The translations under genes and the position numbers were made by a program. Under the pieces are notes generated by a model that had not been told where the DNA came from, did not search any database, and worked only from the letters and a program-made list of their open reading frames with translations. Below, one piece after another: positions 41,021 to 52,320 of a stretch of DNA of 64,000 nt (position 1 is its first letter; each line of letters starts with the position of its first letter). Source of the stretch: Methanobacterium sp. (GTDB taxonomy: Archaea > Methanobacteriota > Methanobacteria > Methanobacteriales > Methanobacteriaceae); the NCBI GenBank assembly GCA_012838205.1, contig DUPR01000024.1, positions 1 to 64,000 on the forward strand, written 5' to 3'.

Positions 41021-41920
41021 ATGGTAATTAGCCCAATTCTGATTACTTTATCTGAAATAGCACCGACGTTTAACGCTTCAAAACTACCTATCAGTGATGA
41101 TCTCCTTCGTTTATTAATGCTAATTGTTGTAATTATTTTAGTAGCAATTATTGCCGAGAGAATTGAAAAAATTCGGAAACTTAATTATTTAAACAGAAAA
41201 CTTGAAAAACAAAGTAAAAAGCTAGAAGACGCAAACCAGGAGCTGGAAGCATTTGCATACTCTGTTTCTCATGATTTAAGAGTTCCTTTAAGAGCAATTG
41301 ATGGTTTTTCACGAATACTAATTGAGGATTATGAGGATACGCTGGATGAAGAAGGAATGCGACTTCTTAATATTGTAAGGGAAAATACTGCTAAAATGGG
41401 ACACTTAATTGATGATATTCTCCTTTTATCCAGAGCAAGCCGTCAAGAAATGGTTTTAAACGAAATAGACATGGCAGCCTTGGCAAAAAGCGTTTTTGAT
41501 GAATTTAGTGCTGATGTAGCTGATAGAGATATTGAATTTATTATTACAGATATTCCTAATGCTTATGGTGACCGGGCAATGCTGGGCCAAGTATTCCAAA
41601 ACCTTATTGGTAATGCTATTAAGTTTACAAAAAACAAGACCCCGGCTATTATTGAGATAGGAAGTAAAAAAGAGGGAAAAGAAATTGTATATTTTGTCAA
41701 AGATAATGGAGCTGGGTTTGACATGAAATATATTAATAAACTTTTCGGCCTCTTCCAGAGATTACACAGTCCTGAAGAATTTGAAGGAACTGGTGTCGGA
41801 CTTTCAATCGTGCAAAGAGTTATTCGACGACATGAAGGAAATGTTTGGGGTGAAGGAGCCGTTGATCAAGGTGCAACCATCTATTTCACCCTACCTAAAG
41901 ACAAACCCAAAAAGAAATGA
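41021..41920 (+). CDS. Membrane-linked sensor histidine kinase
   Basis: A 299-residue kinase. One hydrophobic helix lies at about residues 28-46, then a coiled-coil linker to residue 78. HisKA holds the phospho-acceptor His in [15 protein letters not shown] (near residue 86), and HATPase_c follows with [10 protein letters not shown] (N box), DNGAGFD (G1) and GTGVGLSIV (G2). There is no input domain beyond the helix, so it may sense membrane state or act through partners. A response regulator starts 71 bp downstream. Confidence 0.9.
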   Translation: MVISPILITLSEIAPTFNASKLPISDDLLRLLMLIVVIILVAIIAERIEKIRKLNYLNRKLEKQSKKLEDANQELEAFAYSVSHDLRVPLRAIDGFSRILIEDYEDTLDEEGMRLLNIVRENTAKMGHLIDDILLLSRASRQEMVLNEIDMAALAKSVFDEFSADVADRDIEFIITDIPNAYGDRAMLGQVFQNLIGNAIKFTKNKTPAIIEIGSKKEGKEIVYFVKDNGAGFDMKYINKLFGLFQRLHSPEEFEGTGVGLSIVQRVIRRHEGNVWGEGAVDQGATIYFTLPKDKPKKK

Positions 41921-41991
41921 CATTTGCCTAACCAATACTTTTAAAACGCATAATAAAATCTAAGATTTAAATAATATTAGAAGGTGTATAA

Positions 41992-42429
41992 ATGGATGTT
42001 GAAGAAGCTGAAATTCTATTGGTGGAAGATAACCCCACTGACGCAGAACTGACCATGAGAGCTCTTAAAAGAAGAAATCTGGCAAACCAAGTTGTCTGGG
42101 TAAAAGATGGGGCAGAAGCACTTGACTTTATATTTGCAACTGGACAGTTTGCCGAGAGGAATTTTGAAAATATTCCAAAACTAATATTACTTGATTTAAG
42201 GATGCCAAAAGTAGATGGGTTAGAAGTGCTGCAAAAAATAAAAGCAGATGAACGAACCAACAAAATACCAGTAGTGGTTTTAACATCCTCAAAAGAAGAT
42301 CGAGACATTGTTGAAAGTTACAAATTAGGGGTTAATAGTTACGTCAGTAAACCAGTGGAATTTGATGATTTCATAGAAGCAGTTTCTACACTAGGATTCT
42401 ACTGGATGTTAATAAATAATCCCCCTTAG
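41992..42429 (+). CDS. Single-domain response regulator (Rcp1-like)
   Basis: A 145-residue receiver domain alone. [13 protein letters not shown] near the N-terminus is the acidic pair region typical of phytochrome-type Rcp1 regulators. The phospho-acceptor Asp is in [13 protein letters not shown], and [10 protein letters not shown] and VSKPVEF supply Thr/Ser and Lys. Lacking an output domain, it likely relays phosphate or acts by protein contact. GGTG stands a few bases before the ATG. The next kinase starts 7 bp downstream. Confidence 0.9.
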   Translation: MDVEEAEILLVEDNPTDAELTMRALKRRNLANQVVWVKDGAEALDFIFATGQFAERNFENIPKLILLDLRMPKVDGLEVLQKIKADERTNKIPVVVLTSSKEDRDIVESYKLGVNSYVSKPVEFDDFIEAVSTLGFYWMLINNPP

Positions 42430-42436
42430 TGATGTT

Positions 42437-43855
42437 ATGGAAGAAATTATTAGAGTCTTAATATTAGAAGACGTCCCCTTAGATGCGGAACTCATTATAA
42501 GAGAGTTAAAAAAAGAAGGTTTCGAATTTGAGAGCCATCTTGTTGAAAGAAAAGAAGATTACATTAGAGAAGTACAAGAATGGCAACCGCACATAATACT
42601 TGCAGACCACTCCCTACCTCAGTTTGATGGAGTAACCGCACTTCATATTGCCCAGGAAAAATCTCCACACACTCCTTTCATCTTTGTCAGTGGAAAGATC
42701 GGGGAAGAATTTGCAGTAGAAATGCTCAAAAAAGGTGCAACCGATTATGTGCTTAAACATAATCTCTCTAAATTGGGATACGCTGTTCAAAGAGCCCTTA
42801 AAGAATTAAAAGAACAATTGGAAAAAAAGAAGGCTGAAGAAGCTCTGCTGGAGAGTGAAGAAAAGTACAGGCTTATGGTGGAAAACCAGACCGACATGGT
42901 TGTTAAATTCGATCCAGAAGGCGATATACTCTTTGCAAGTCCTTCATTCTGTGAAGTGCTGGGGCGTACTGAGGAAATGATTGTGGGGAGTAACTTTTTA
43001 CCATTAGTACATCAGGATGATCAGAAAAAAACTCTCCGAGCCCTGGATAAACTAAATAATCCTCCATATGTATCTTTCTTGGAACACCGCCTCTTAACCA
43101 TGAATGGATGGCGCTGGATCTCATGGGCAAACAAAGCCCTGTTAGATGATGATGGAAATCTAAAAGCATTTGTTGGAGTGGGTCGTGACATAACTGAACG
43201 TAAACTGGCTGAAGACAGGATAATGAGATCACTCCAAGAGAAAGAACTTCTACTACGTGAAGTCCATCATCGTGTGAAGAATAATTTGCAAATAGTATCC
43301 ACCCTATTAAGCCTTCAATCATCTGAAATAGATGATAATCACATGAAAAATCTTTACAGGGAAAGTCAGAATAGAATAACCTCCATATCCTTGATACATG
43401 AAAACTTGTACCAATCGGAAGATTTAACCAACATCAACTTCCAAAACTATGTGAAAAACCTCATAGATGATCTATTCCACTCTTTTGGTGTGGACCCTGA
43501 AAAGATCAAAATTAATATAAAAATAAATAATATCATAATGGGCATGGAAACTGCAATCCCTTGTGGTCTCATCATTAATGAAATGATCTCTAACATTCTA
43601 AAACATGCATTTCCCCATGGTGAAGGAAATATAGATCTTGAACTGTCAGAAAAAAATAAAGACAAATATATAATGAGAATTAAAGATGACGGAAAACCAT
43701 TTCCCAAGGACTTTAAAATAGGAAATACCAATACATTAGGAATAAAGCTTATTAAAAGCTTGGTTATGCAGTTAAATGGAGAAATGACAATGAATGAGGA
43801 GAATAAAGAGTTCTTGATTGAGTTTGATGAACTTAAATATAAGGAGCGGATCTAA
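42437..43855 (+). CDS. Hybrid regulator: REC-PAS-HisKA_2 histidine kinase
   Basis: A 472-residue soluble protein. Residues 1-125 are a receiver-like domain ([13 protein letters not shown]; Asp in [13 protein letters not shown]). Residues 145-258 are a PAS domain ([16 protein letters not shown]). The kinase region has the HisKA_2 box [20 protein letters not shown] (His near residue 276) and a HATPase domain ([21 protein letters not shown]). Receiver at the N-terminus suggests that the kinase is itself controlled by phosphorylation, perhaps from the kinase at 41021. The stop overlaps the next start by one base. Confidence 0.9.
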   Translation: MEEIIRVLILEDVPLDAELIIRELKKEGFEFESHLVERKEDYIREVQEWQPHIILADHSLPQFDGVTALHIAQEKSPHTPFIFVSGKIGEEFAVEMLKKGATDYVLKHNLSKLGYAVQRALKELKEQLEKKKAEEALLESEEKYRLMVENQTDMVVKFDPEGDILFASPSFCEVLGRTEEMIVGSNFLPLVHQDDQKKTLRALDKLNNPPYVSFLEHRLLTMNGWRWISWANKALLDDDGNLKAFVGVGRDITERKLAEDRIMRSLQEKELLLREVHHRVKNNLQIVSTLLSLQSSEIDDNHMKNLYRESQNRITSISLIHENLYQSEDLTNINFQNYVKNLIDDLFHSFGVDPEKIKINIKINNIIMGMETAIPCGLIINEMISNILKHAFPHGEGNIDLELSEKNKDKYIMRIKDDGKPFPKDFKIGNTNTLGIKLIKSLVMQLNGEMTMNEENKEFLIEFDELKYKERI

Positions 43856-44730
43856 TGGCAAAATCTCGTATACTTGTGGTTGAAGATGAAGCAATAGTTG
43901 CCATGGGCATTAAACAGAAATTGGAAGAACTAGATTATGCAGTAGTAGACATTGTATTCACTGGAGAAGACGCTGTTCAAACAGCATTACGAGAAGAACC
44001 AGACCTGATTTTGATGGACATTGTCCTAAAAGGGAAAATGGACGGTATAGAAGCTGCAGCAAAAATACGAAATCAGTTAGATATCCCAGTTATCTACTTA
44101 ACTGCCTACTCAGATGAAGAAGTCCTGGAAAGAGCCCGAATGACCGAACCCTACGGCTATATCATCAAACCATTTAAAAAGAGTGAATTGAATGCTAATC
44201 TAGAAATGGCTTTATATAAACACGCTGAAGACCAGAAAAAGAGTGAAAACCTCAAGAAAAAAATATTAGCCGATTTTTATGATTTTATCATGAACATGCC
44301 CACCTCTGCAGATCAGTCCGATGTTGAACTAAGAAATACCCTACTAAAACTCTTCGCATCACGGCTTGAAGAAGACATGAGACCCCGTTTTGAACAAGAA
44401 CTTGGAGATACTGTGGAAGAAAAAGGCATAGATGATTTGAAAGGAATTTATAATGCTTACCTTGATTGGATTGCCCAACTATTCACCGAATTTGGTATAC
44501 AAACAAAAATCGACGCTAAAGGCAAAGAATATTTTTTTAAATTTCTTAACTGCCCCTGGCTAGAAGATGCGAAGAAAAAACCAGTTTTCTGCTTAAACTG
44601 CCAAGCCATAATACAACAATCCTTTGATTGGACTGGGATGGAAGGTAAAGTAACTAAAAGAGCCACCATCGCCGATGGAAGAGAAAATTGTATTTTCAAA
44701 TTTAGTGTACCATTCATGGAAAAAGAATAG
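43855..44730 (+). CDS. Response regulator with methanogen-type cysteine output domain
   Basis: A 291-residue protein. Residues 1-120 are a receiver domain ([13 protein letters not shown]; Asp in [14 protein letters not shown]; Lys in YIIKPF) very close to that of the 31432 regulator. The C-terminal 150 residues hold NCPW, FCLNC and NCIFKF cysteines, matching the four cysteines of the other regulator. There is no PAS domain. It ends the four-gene cassette and overlaps the kinase by one base (TAATG), with AAGGAG upstream. The output mechanism is unknown; a bound metal or cluster is inferred. Confidence 0.88.
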   Translation: MAKSRILVVEDEAIVAMGIKQKLEELDYAVVDIVFTGEDAVQTALREEPDLILMDIVLKGKMDGIEAAAKIRNQLDIPVIYLTAYSDEEVLERARMTEPYGYIIKPFKKSELNANLEMALYKHAEDQKKSENLKKKILADFYDFIMNMPTSADQSDVELRNTLLKLFASRLEEDMRPRFEQELGDTVEEKGIDDLKGIYNAYLDWIAQLFTEFGIQTKIDAKGKEYFFKFLNCPWLEDAKKKPVFCLNCQAIIQQSFDWTGMEGKVTKRATIADGRENCIFKFSVPFMEKE

Positions 44731-45147
44731 ACCACTAATTATCCAAATAAAATCATTTTTAAAATTTACTTTACATTTTTATCATTTTTTTCATTTTTAC
44801 TCAATCAACATAAAAATACCAATCTAAAAAAAGAAAAATCTATTTCCAACAATACAAACTAATTACACAAACAAGTTATTTTTCTATTGGCAACTTTCAT
44901 TATCCCCCATGATTTTTTTTAGGAAAAAAATAATTTTTCCCCATATTCATCATCATTTAAACAACCATCAAGACAGAATTAGCCAGTTATTGCACGTAAA
45001 AATCACTTCCCCAATTCCTAGAAAAAAATGTTATCTGTAAGCATAAGAATTTTAATCTACATTGATCAATATTCATTGTAAAATTATAGATGAATTCAAT
45101 TTGATGAAAAAAATTATAAATCTAAAAAAAGTTCGGATGGTGATTGA
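44731..45147. other. Intergenic region after the two-component cassette
   Basis: About 417 bp of AT-rich DNA. T runs near 44774-44803 may end the cassette's transcript. TTATAAAT near 45113 may be the TATA box of the DUF2121 gene. I see no gene or repeat here. Confidence 0.5.
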
Positions 45148-46074
45148 ATGAGCCTTATTATGACTTATATTGGGAGTAAAGGCTGTGTGATGGTTGGCGA
45201 CAAGCGAAGCATAGGTTTTTTAGGCAATAAAGATCAGCGAGAAATTCTTGAAGAAGAGTTATACTCGGGAAAGATTAAAACTGACGAAAAACTCATAAAA
45301 AGGGCAGATGAACTTGGAATAAATCTTAAAATTACTGATGATGGAGTAAAAGTGCGTGATCTGGGAAAAGTACTGGTGGGGGAGGTTAAAGTTCGAGCCA
45401 CTCACGAAACTAAGAGAAAAAGAATATACGCAACCACCAATGGCTATCACCAAGTTGAACTTTCTGGATCCCAGATCAAAAATGTGAAAAGTGGAAAAAG
45501 CTCTATAGTGATTTTTGGAAACAAAATTACCAAAGAATTAGCTAGTAAAGAGCTTAAAAGGCATTGGAAATCCAAAATCAACCTTGAAGAAGTCAAAGAT
45601 ATATTCAAAAAAGTCATTGAAAAATTGGCCCAAACCACCCCATCTGTAAGCAGAGAATATGACATATTCATGATCCATCCTCAAATGGATCATAAGCAGG
45701 CCATGGAATTACTTAGAACCACCCTGATCCATGATGTTAAAAAACTGGCGAAATGGAGAGAAACACTCAGAAAGGAAATGCTGGAACAACGCAAGGATAT
45801 TCAAATGTCAAACCGAATCATAAATCAGGGCGAAGTAGGAAGAGTAAAAAATGTGGAAGCAGATAAAGTTGAAGTAATTCTTACTGATGGAGTTGAAGCA
45901 TTGAATATGAACTGGGATGTCCTTGCTAAGGCCGGAGATACCATTTACATGAAAATGGAAAAACCATCACCATTAAGTGTCGGAGATCTAGTGGTGATTG
46001 AAGATGAAAATCTATGTATAAAAAAGAATAAATCCCCCTTAAGCTGTGATATCATACTTTGTAAATCAGAGTAA
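45148..46074 (+). CDS. DUF2121-like conserved archaeal protein
   Basis: A 308-residue protein. The N-terminus [21 protein letters not shown] resembles the start of proteasome-type Ntn hydrolases, and the family matches what I recall as DUF2121, found in methanogens. The middle is helical and charged, and the last 80 residues form strands ([16 protein letters not shown]). Whether it is catalytic is unknown. GGTGA four bases before the ATG sets the start. Confidence 0.75.
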   Translation: MSLIMTYIGSKGCVMVGDKRSIGFLGNKDQREILEEELYSGKIKTDEKLIKRADELGINLKITDDGVKVRDLGKVLVGEVKVRATHETKRKRIYATTNGYHQVELSGSQIKNVKSGKSSIVIFGNKITKELASKELKRHWKSKINLEEVKDIFKKVIEKLAQTTPSVSREYDIFMIHPQMDHKQAMELLRTTLIHDVKKLAKWRETLRKEMLEQRKDIQMSNRIINQGEVGRVKNVEADKVEVILTDGVEALNMNWDVLAKAGDTIYMKMEKPSPLSVGDLVVIEDENLCIKKNKSPLSCDIILCKSE

Positions 46075-46152
46075 TCAATACCAAAGTGTTTAAACTAGAG
46101 TTTAACTAATTAAGATACAATAGTTTAATATTATACAAATCATGGTGAAAAT

Positions 46153-46954
<802 letters not shown>

Positions 46955-47009
46955 ATTATCCACAAAACAAAAATAAATAAGCTGAATAATAAAAAAAATG
47001 AATATTTGT

Positions 47010-47085
<76 letters not shown>

Positions 47086-47145
47086 AATTCCCTTCTTTTA
47101 ATCATAGTTATAAATCTAATTCCATTTATTTTGAGGTGAATTATT

Positions 47146-47325
47146 ATGAAAGTAATGTTTAATGAGGGCATGGTAATGTGCCATGAACACTATCATTGCC
47201 CCTATGAAAACTGCAAACACTATTCATGGCACAAAGAGAAAGAATCTTGCAAAACTCGAAGGTGCCAGAAATTGCGGCAAATGGTTTCCTGTACAAAAAC
47301 ACCTATTAAAAAGGATGATAAATAG
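47146..47325 (+). CDS. 59-aa cysteine-rich small protein
   Basis: A small ORF with a perfect GAGGTGA site five bases before the ATG. The protein has six Cys (positions 12, 18, 23, 35, 40, 49) and several His, in the pattern C-x5-C-x4-C-x11-C-x4-C-x8-C, which suggests a zinc or metal binding microprotein. The C-terminus is basic. I know of no family. It lies between tRNA-Thr and the convergent aroC, 61 bp after the tRNA. Confidence 0.65.
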   Translation: MKVMFNEGMVMCHEHYHCPYENCKHYSWHKEKESCKTRRCQKLRQMVSCTKTPIKKDDK

Positions 47326-47401
47326 TTTAAGAATTGGATTAATGAGGGAAAAAATATAAGTTTCCTATAAAAAAAAGGTTTTTTACATTTTATTCTGTCA
47401 T

Positions 47402-48493
47402 CTAAATACTGCAGGGATTGATAAATCCTGATCTTAACAAGTGGTCGGCCAGCACCATTGCCACAGCTGCTTCTGCTACGGCAGTGACCCGTGGACAAAT
47501 GCAAGGGTCATGTCGGCCATTGATCTTTATTTCAGTTTCTTTCATGGTCTTAAGATCAACAGTTTTTTGAACCATGCTTATGGAGGGGGTGGGTTTAACT
47601 GCGATTCTAGTTACAATAGGCATCCCATTAGATATTCCCCCGATTATGCCCCCACTGGTATTAGTGGTAGTCTTTATTTGGTCACTTTCACAATAGTACT
47701 CATCATTGGTGGCACTAGCGGTGGTTTCAGCTAATTTGAATCCGAAACCAATTTCCACACCCTTAACTGCACCTATACCCATCAATGCCCTGGCTAGATC
47801 CGCATCAAGTTTATCGAAAACAGGTTCTCCAATTCCGGCTGGAACATTGAAGGCAATGGTTTCCACAACACCACCAACAGAATCTCCTTTTTCTCGGGCA
47901 TCCAGGATTTTTTCTTCCATAAGTTTGGCTGCTTTCTGGTCGGCACACCGCACTGGATTCTTTTTAGAATATTCTTCAATAAGATTGTAAGATACGTTTT
48001 TGGCCTTCAAATCTCCTATTTGGGTTACATGGGAAATTACTCTGATTTTTAGATGATTAAGGAGTTTTTTGGCAACAGCCCCACCTATAACATGACCAAT
48101 TGTGGCCCTACCACTCCCTCTGCCCCCTCCACGGTAATCATATCTACCATATTTGGAAGTCCATGTGAAATCACCATGTCCTGGGCGAGGTTTATCTCGG
48201 AAGGGTTCGTAGGCAGATGAATCAGCATCCTTATTATACACCACTGCAGAAATGGGTGTTCCATCTGTTTTCCCCTGGAATATTCCAGATAAAATTTCTA
48301 CTTGATCAGTTTCGCCTCGACTAGTAGTTATTTTACTGGTGCCTGGTCGACGATGGTCTAATTCTGATTGTATATCCTCACGTGACAGTTTCAGTCCTGC
48401 TGGACAACCATCCACTACCGCACCCAGTGCAGTGCCGTGGCTGGACCCATAGGTGGTGACCCTGAACAAATTCCCGGTAGTGTTGCCTGCCAT
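47402..48493 (-). CDS. aroC: Chorismate synthase
   Basis: Last shikimate-pathway enzyme, making chorismate from EPSP with reduced FMN; 363 residues. [52 protein letters not shown] and [11 protein letters not shown] are all present. ATG 48493 is chosen because most homologs begin MAGNT and GTGGA lies four bases upstream; ATG 48508 would add five residues. It is convergent with the 59-aa gene, and the 160 bp before 48669 show no feature. Confidence 0.96.
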   Translation of the reverse strand: MAGNTTGNLFRVTTYGSSHGTALGAVVDGCPAGLKLSREDIQSELDHRRPGTSKITTSRGETDQVEILSGIFQGKTDGTPISAVVYNKDADSSAYEPFRDKPRPGHGDFTWTSKYGRYDYRGGGRGSGRATIGHVIGGAVAKKLLNHLKIRVISHVTQIGDLKAKNVSYNLIEEYSKKNPVRCADQKAAKLMEEKILDAREKGDSVGGVVETIAFNVPAGIGEPVFDKLDADLARALMGIGAVKGVEIGFGFKLAETTASATNDEYYCESDQIKTTTNTSGGIIGGISNGMPIVTRIAVKPTPSISMVQKTVDLKTMKETEIKINGRHDPCICPRVTAVAEAAVAMVLADHLLRSGFINPCSI

Positions 48494-48668
48494 TGAATCC
48501 ACATCCATTAAACTCTGATTATTAATATTGGTAGCTATAATAAATAGAACTATGGTATTAATTCATTGTATTATCAGTTAAATAAACCGTAGGGTCTGGC
48601 TGATCTGTATTAGATTTTTAATAATAGCTAAGGTGTATGATGAGTTTATCTTTCCATCCACCGAACAA

Positions 48669-48825
48669 TTAAGTATGAAAGATTTGGATCAGAGAGAATT
48701 TCATTCCAGTGATTTTTAAAGTGGGGTTTTTCTTCAGTTTAGGGTCATCGGGAATAAAGTGTTATATAAGGTGATAACAATTGTTCCAATTCATGTTCAT
48801 CGTTTTTACACACTTTACATGCCAT
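48669..48825 (-). pseudogene. Small CxxC ORF, apparently frameshifted
   Basis: ATG 48825 has a GGTGA site five bases upstream and opens a frame starting MACKVCKNDEHELEQ with one CxxC, but stops after 26 codons (48745). Shifting the frame by one T at the ATTCCCGATG point continues an open frame PDDPKLKKNPTLKITG to 48669, total about 50 residues. The good start site suggests a recent small gene, now broken, or a sequencing error. It is 22 bp downstream of the acetyltransferase. Confidence 0.35.
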
Positions 48826-48847
48826 TTAATTCACCATAGTAGAATGT

Positions 48848-49360
48848 TCATTGAGTAACAGCATATAATGCTTGGTTATATATTTTTCCTTCTTTGAAAG
48901 CACTTCTTTTTAAGATACCCTCGAGATAGAATCCATTTTTTTCAAGAACCCTTCTTGAGGCCATGTTATGTTCGAAAGGTTTGGCAAATATCCTTTTTAG
49001 CCCTAAATCATTGAATCCGTAATTCACAATTCCCTTTAAAGCTGAAGATGCGATTCCAGTGCCCCAATATTTTTCTCCTAGCCAGTATCCCACTTCTGCA
49101 GATATTCTTTCTATATCCTCCCCTAAAGCTAGTCCTATGGCGCCGATTGCTTGATCATTGACGGTTATTGCAAAATTACATTTCGTTTCATCATTATTGG
49201 TTATCTCAATCCATGTTTTTGCATCCTCAATTGTGTAGGGGTGTGGGAAAAGATCTCTCATATTAACAGCAATACGATAATTGTTGGCATTTTCCACTAA
49301 ACTATCAATATCAGAGATTTCCCATCCACGTAAAATGCATCTATCACATTTAATTCTCAT
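48848..49360 (-). CDS. GNAT acetyltransferase, RimJ-like
   Basis: A 170-residue N-acetyltransferase of the RimJ/RimL type: RGWEISDIDSLVENANNY near the start, IGAIGLALGEDIE, then YWLGEKYWGTGIASSALKGI with the acetyl-CoA loop, and MASRRVLEKNGFYLEGIL at the end. The substrate may be a ribosomal protein or another amine, not told by sequence. Start set at ATG 49360; TTG 49372 lies upstream without a clear site. The gene stands alone. Confidence 0.85.
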   Translation of the reverse strand: MRIKCDRCILRGWEISDIDSLVENANNYRIAVNMRDLFPHPYTIEDAKTWIEITNNDETKCNFAITVNDQAIGAIGLALGEDIERISAEVGYWLGEKYWGTGIASSALKGIVNYGFNDLGLKRIFAKPFEHNMASRRVLEKNGFYLEGILKRSAFKEGKIYNQALYAVTQ

Positions 49361-49452
49361 AATTCCACACAATTTAACAATTTATTTTGTACTTATTAAT
49401 AATGTCGGATATATCTATTTCAAAGTTTTTTTAATTTCAGGAGATCAACTGC

Positions 49453-50133
49453 ATGAATGAATCCATATTAAAAATCTATGAAAAACTTTACAATCTTTAC
49501 GGTCCTCAAGGTTGGTGGCCATTAATAGACCTCGAATCAGAAAATTTGAATAAAAGTGGTGCTACTCATGGTTACCATCCCCTTAATTATGAACTTCCTG
49601 AAACTGAGAAACAGAAATATGAAATTATTTTAGGGTCAATTCTAACCCAAAACACTGCTTGGACGTCAGCAGAAAAGGCCCTTTTGAATTTAAAAAAGAT
49701 TACAAATTTTAATCCTGAGAAAATTATTTCATTAGATGATGAAGCACTGAAAAAAGCAGTTCGCCCAGCAGGGTTTTTAAATCAAAAATCAACTTACATA
49801 CGTGGGATCACCAAGTTCTTCTCATCCCTGGAAGGAACAACTCCAAGTAGAAACGAAATTTTAAAGGTTAAAGGAGTAGGTAACGAAACTGCTGACTCAA
49901 TCCTCCTTTATGCTTACAAAAAACCCGAATTTGTTGTTGATACCTACACCAGAAGAATTTTCAGCAATCTGAGCTTGGTGGATGAGAAAATTAGTTACAT
50001 GGAGTTGAAAAAACTCTTTGAAAATAATCTACCTTTATCTGTACCTATCTATCAAGAATACCATGCGTTGTTAGTGGAACATGCAAAAAGATATTACCGT
50101 AAAAAGCCTTATGATGATATTTTAAAGATATGA
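49453..50133 (+). CDS. Endonuclease III-like HhH-GPD DNA glycosylase
   Basis: Base-excision repair glycosylase of 226 residues. [12 protein letters not shown] begins the HhH-GPD fold, [18 protein letters not shown] is the helix-hairpin-helix, and [12 protein letters not shown] holds the catalytic Asp. The Nth Lys is not evident. It lacks the C-terminal C-x6-C-x2-C-x5-C cluster found in bacterial endonuclease III, resembling archaeal cluster-less glycosylases of the MJ1434 type. AGGAG nine bases upstream of the ATG. Confidence 0.85.
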   Translation: MNESILKIYEKLYNLYGPQGWWPLIDLESENLNKSGATHGYHPLNYELPETEKQKYEIILGSILTQNTAWTSAEKALLNLKKITNFNPEKIISLDDEALKKAVRPAGFLNQKSTYIRGITKFFSSLEGTTPSRNEILKVKGVGNETADSILLYAYKKPEFVVDTYTRRIFSNLSLVDEKISYMELKKLFENNLPLSVPIYQEYHALLVEHAKRYYRKKPYDDILKI

Positions 50134-50257
50134 AAGAATTCAGACGATATACTCAATGAAATAATATATCTATGAAGAAATAGATTAAATGTAATGTTTA
50201 AATGCCCATCATTGAATTAAATAATATATGTAGAGTATGGATATAGATGGTGATCAA

Positions 50258-51241
50258 ATGCAATTCCCAACTCGTCGCATGCGTAGACTAAGAAAAACCA
50301 GCCAGATAAGGAAAATTCTCCGCGAAACAGTACTAAACTCTGAAGATTTTATCTACCCCCTATTCATCAAAGAAGAACTTGAAGAAGGTGCAGGGGAGCC
50401 TATTGATACCATGCCTGGCCAGTACCGTTACAGTTTGGAGGATGCTGTTGATGAAGCTAAAAGGCTGGAAAAAATTGGACTTCAATCTGTTTTACTCTTT
50501 GGAATGCCAGAAGAAAAGGATGAAATGGGAACTGCGGCCTACGCAGATGACGGGATTGTTCAACAGACTGTGAGACGTCTTAAAGCAGAAACAGATCTGG
50601 TGGTAATCACAGATGTTTGTCTTTGCCAATACACTAGCCATGGACACTGCGGAATTGTGGAAGGGAATCAAATTGTTAATGATGAAACCCTTCAATTACT
50701 TGTTAAAACAGCTTTAAGCCATGCTGAAGCAGGATCAGATATTGTAGCGCCCTCGGATATGATGGATGGTCGGGTTGGAGAAATTCGGGAAATGCTGGAT
50801 AATGGAGGATTTCAGGACACTTTAATAATGTCCTATTCTGCAAAATATGCATCAGCCTTCTATGCTCCATTTAGGGATGCTGTATGTTCAGAACCATCAT
50901 TCGGTGACCGTAAAACTTATCAAATGAGCCCTTCCAATATTGAAGAAGCACTCATGGAAACTGAACTTGATCTGGAGGAAGGTGCGGACATAGTGATGGT
51001 AAAACCAGCTATGGCTTACTTGGATGTTATACAGCGGGTTAAAGAAGCTTTTCAAGTTCCCACTGCTGCTTATCAAGTTAGTGGAGAATATTCCATGCTT
51101 AAAGCAGGAATTGATGCAGGATACCTCACTGAAGATTCCATATATGAATCCTTATTATCAATTAAAAGAGCAGGAGCCGATCTTATCATCTCTCATTTCA
51201 CCCCTGAGTTTTTAGAGGGGAATATTAAAGAAGAATGTTAG
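50258..51241 (+). CDS. hemB: Porphobilinogen synthase (delta-aminolevulinate dehydratase)
   Basis: Condenses two 5-aminolevulinate into porphobilinogen for siroheme, F430 and cobamides; 327 residues. [14 protein letters not shown] is the metal site, [17 protein letters not shown] holds the first Schiff-base Lys, and [12 protein letters not shown] the second. ATG 50258 is chosen because GGTGA lies four bases upstream; ATG 50237 would add seven residues. It precedes a CitG-family gene by about 77 bp. Confidence 0.96.
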   Translation: MQFPTRRMRRLRKTSQIRKILRETVLNSEDFIYPLFIKEELEEGAGEPIDTMPGQYRYSLEDAVDEAKRLEKIGLQSVLLFGMPEEKDEMGTAAYADDGIVQQTVRRLKAETDLVVITDVCLCQYTSHGHCGIVEGNQIVNDETLQLLVKTALSHAEAGSDIVAPSDMMDGRVGEIREMLDNGGFQDTLIMSYSAKYASAFYAPFRDAVCSEPSFGDRKTYQMSPSNIEEALMETELDLEEGADIVMVKPAMAYLDVIQRVKEAFQVPTAAYQVSGEYSMLKAGIDAGYLTEDSIYESLLSIKRAGADLIISHFTPEFLEGNIKEEC

Positions 51242-51317
51242 GCGAAAGAAACTTACTATCATTGGAAAAATCAATTCTATTAATTTGAGAGAATGATAAA
51301 AATTTGAGGTGAAATTA

Positions 51318-52235
51318 TTGGACCCTGTTTTTGTGGGCAAATGCGCCCAAATAGCATCTGTTTTGGAAGTCAGTGGTCATCCCAAACCTGGAAATGTCCA
51401 CAGAACTCAAGACTTCTCTGACATGGCTTTTGAGGATTTTCTCCTTAGCGGAATAGCTATAGGGAATATTATGGCAAAAACCGCATCGAAAGGTTTTGAT
51501 CTTAGAAAAACCCCTGAAAAATGGGGAAAGATTGGTCTTGGAAATTTAATCTTGGAAGCAGTGACTGAAACAGACCGATGGGTTGCTAATAACACCAATT
51601 TAGGGATAATAATGTTATTAACCCCAATTTGCGCTGCAGCAGGTATGACCAATAATATTAACGATTTAAGGAGTAAAATAGACCAAATATTAAGATTAAC
51701 CACTCCTAAAGATGCAGTGCATCTTTATCAGTCAATTAACATCGCTGATGCAGGGGGGATGGGTGAACAAGAAGAGTTAGATGTTGGTAGTGATAGTTCC
51801 ACCCAGAAACTCCTTGATGAAAACATAAATATGTTCCATGTCTTGGAAATGTCATCAGAATGGGATTGTCTTTCCTATGAACTGACTCATCAAATGCCAG
51901 TGACCTTTGATCTTGGTTTTCCATTATTTAACAAAATTAAAACAAAACATGGTATAAACATCGCCACAGTACAGACCTTCCTCACAATTCTCTCCAAGGT
52001 TCCAGACACTCTCATAAGCCGTAAATATGGTGAAAAAAAAGCTAAAGAAGTATCCCTCCAAGCGAAGTCCGTACTGGAAGAAGGAGGAATTTTAACTGAG
52101 AACGGTAAAAAGCTACTGGAGCAATTTGACCAAAGATTAATAGAAAATGATTTGAATCCAGGAACAACTGCTGATTTCACAGCATCATCTATAATGATTA
52201 ATTATCTAAATAATTATAAAGAGTATAAGATTTAA
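51318..52235 (+). CDS. CitG/MdcB-family triphosphoribosyl-dephospho-CoA synthase homolog
   Basis: A 305-residue CitG-like protein: [18 protein letters not shown] near the start, [18 protein letters not shown] in the middle, and [14 protein letters not shown] at the end. Bacterial CitG makes a CoA-derived cofactor for citrate lyase. Methanogens lack that lyase, so the substrate here is another nucleotide or is unknown. GAGGTGA five bases before TTG 51318 sets the start; a GTG at 51309 overlaps that site. Confidence 0.82.
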   Translation: MDPVFVGKCAQIASVLEVSGHPKPGNVHRTQDFSDMAFEDFLLSGIAIGNIMAKTASKGFDLRKTPEKWGKIGLGNLILEAVTETDRWVANNTNLGIIMLLTPICAAAGMTNNINDLRSKIDQILRLTTPKDAVHLYQSINIADAGGMGEQEELDVGSDSSTQKLLDENINMFHVLEMSSEWDCLSYELTHQMPVTFDLGFPLFNKIKTKHGINIATVQTFLTILSKVPDTLISRKYGEKKAKEVSLQAKSVLEEGGILTENGKKLLEQFDQRLIENDLNPGTTADFTASSIMINYLNNYKEYKI

Positions 52236-52320
52236 AGTTCCAAACTTAGTTTAACTGATAAATGATATTTTTATTATTATAATAAACTGTATCCAATAAT
52301 AAGTAATTTTGAGGTTTAAA

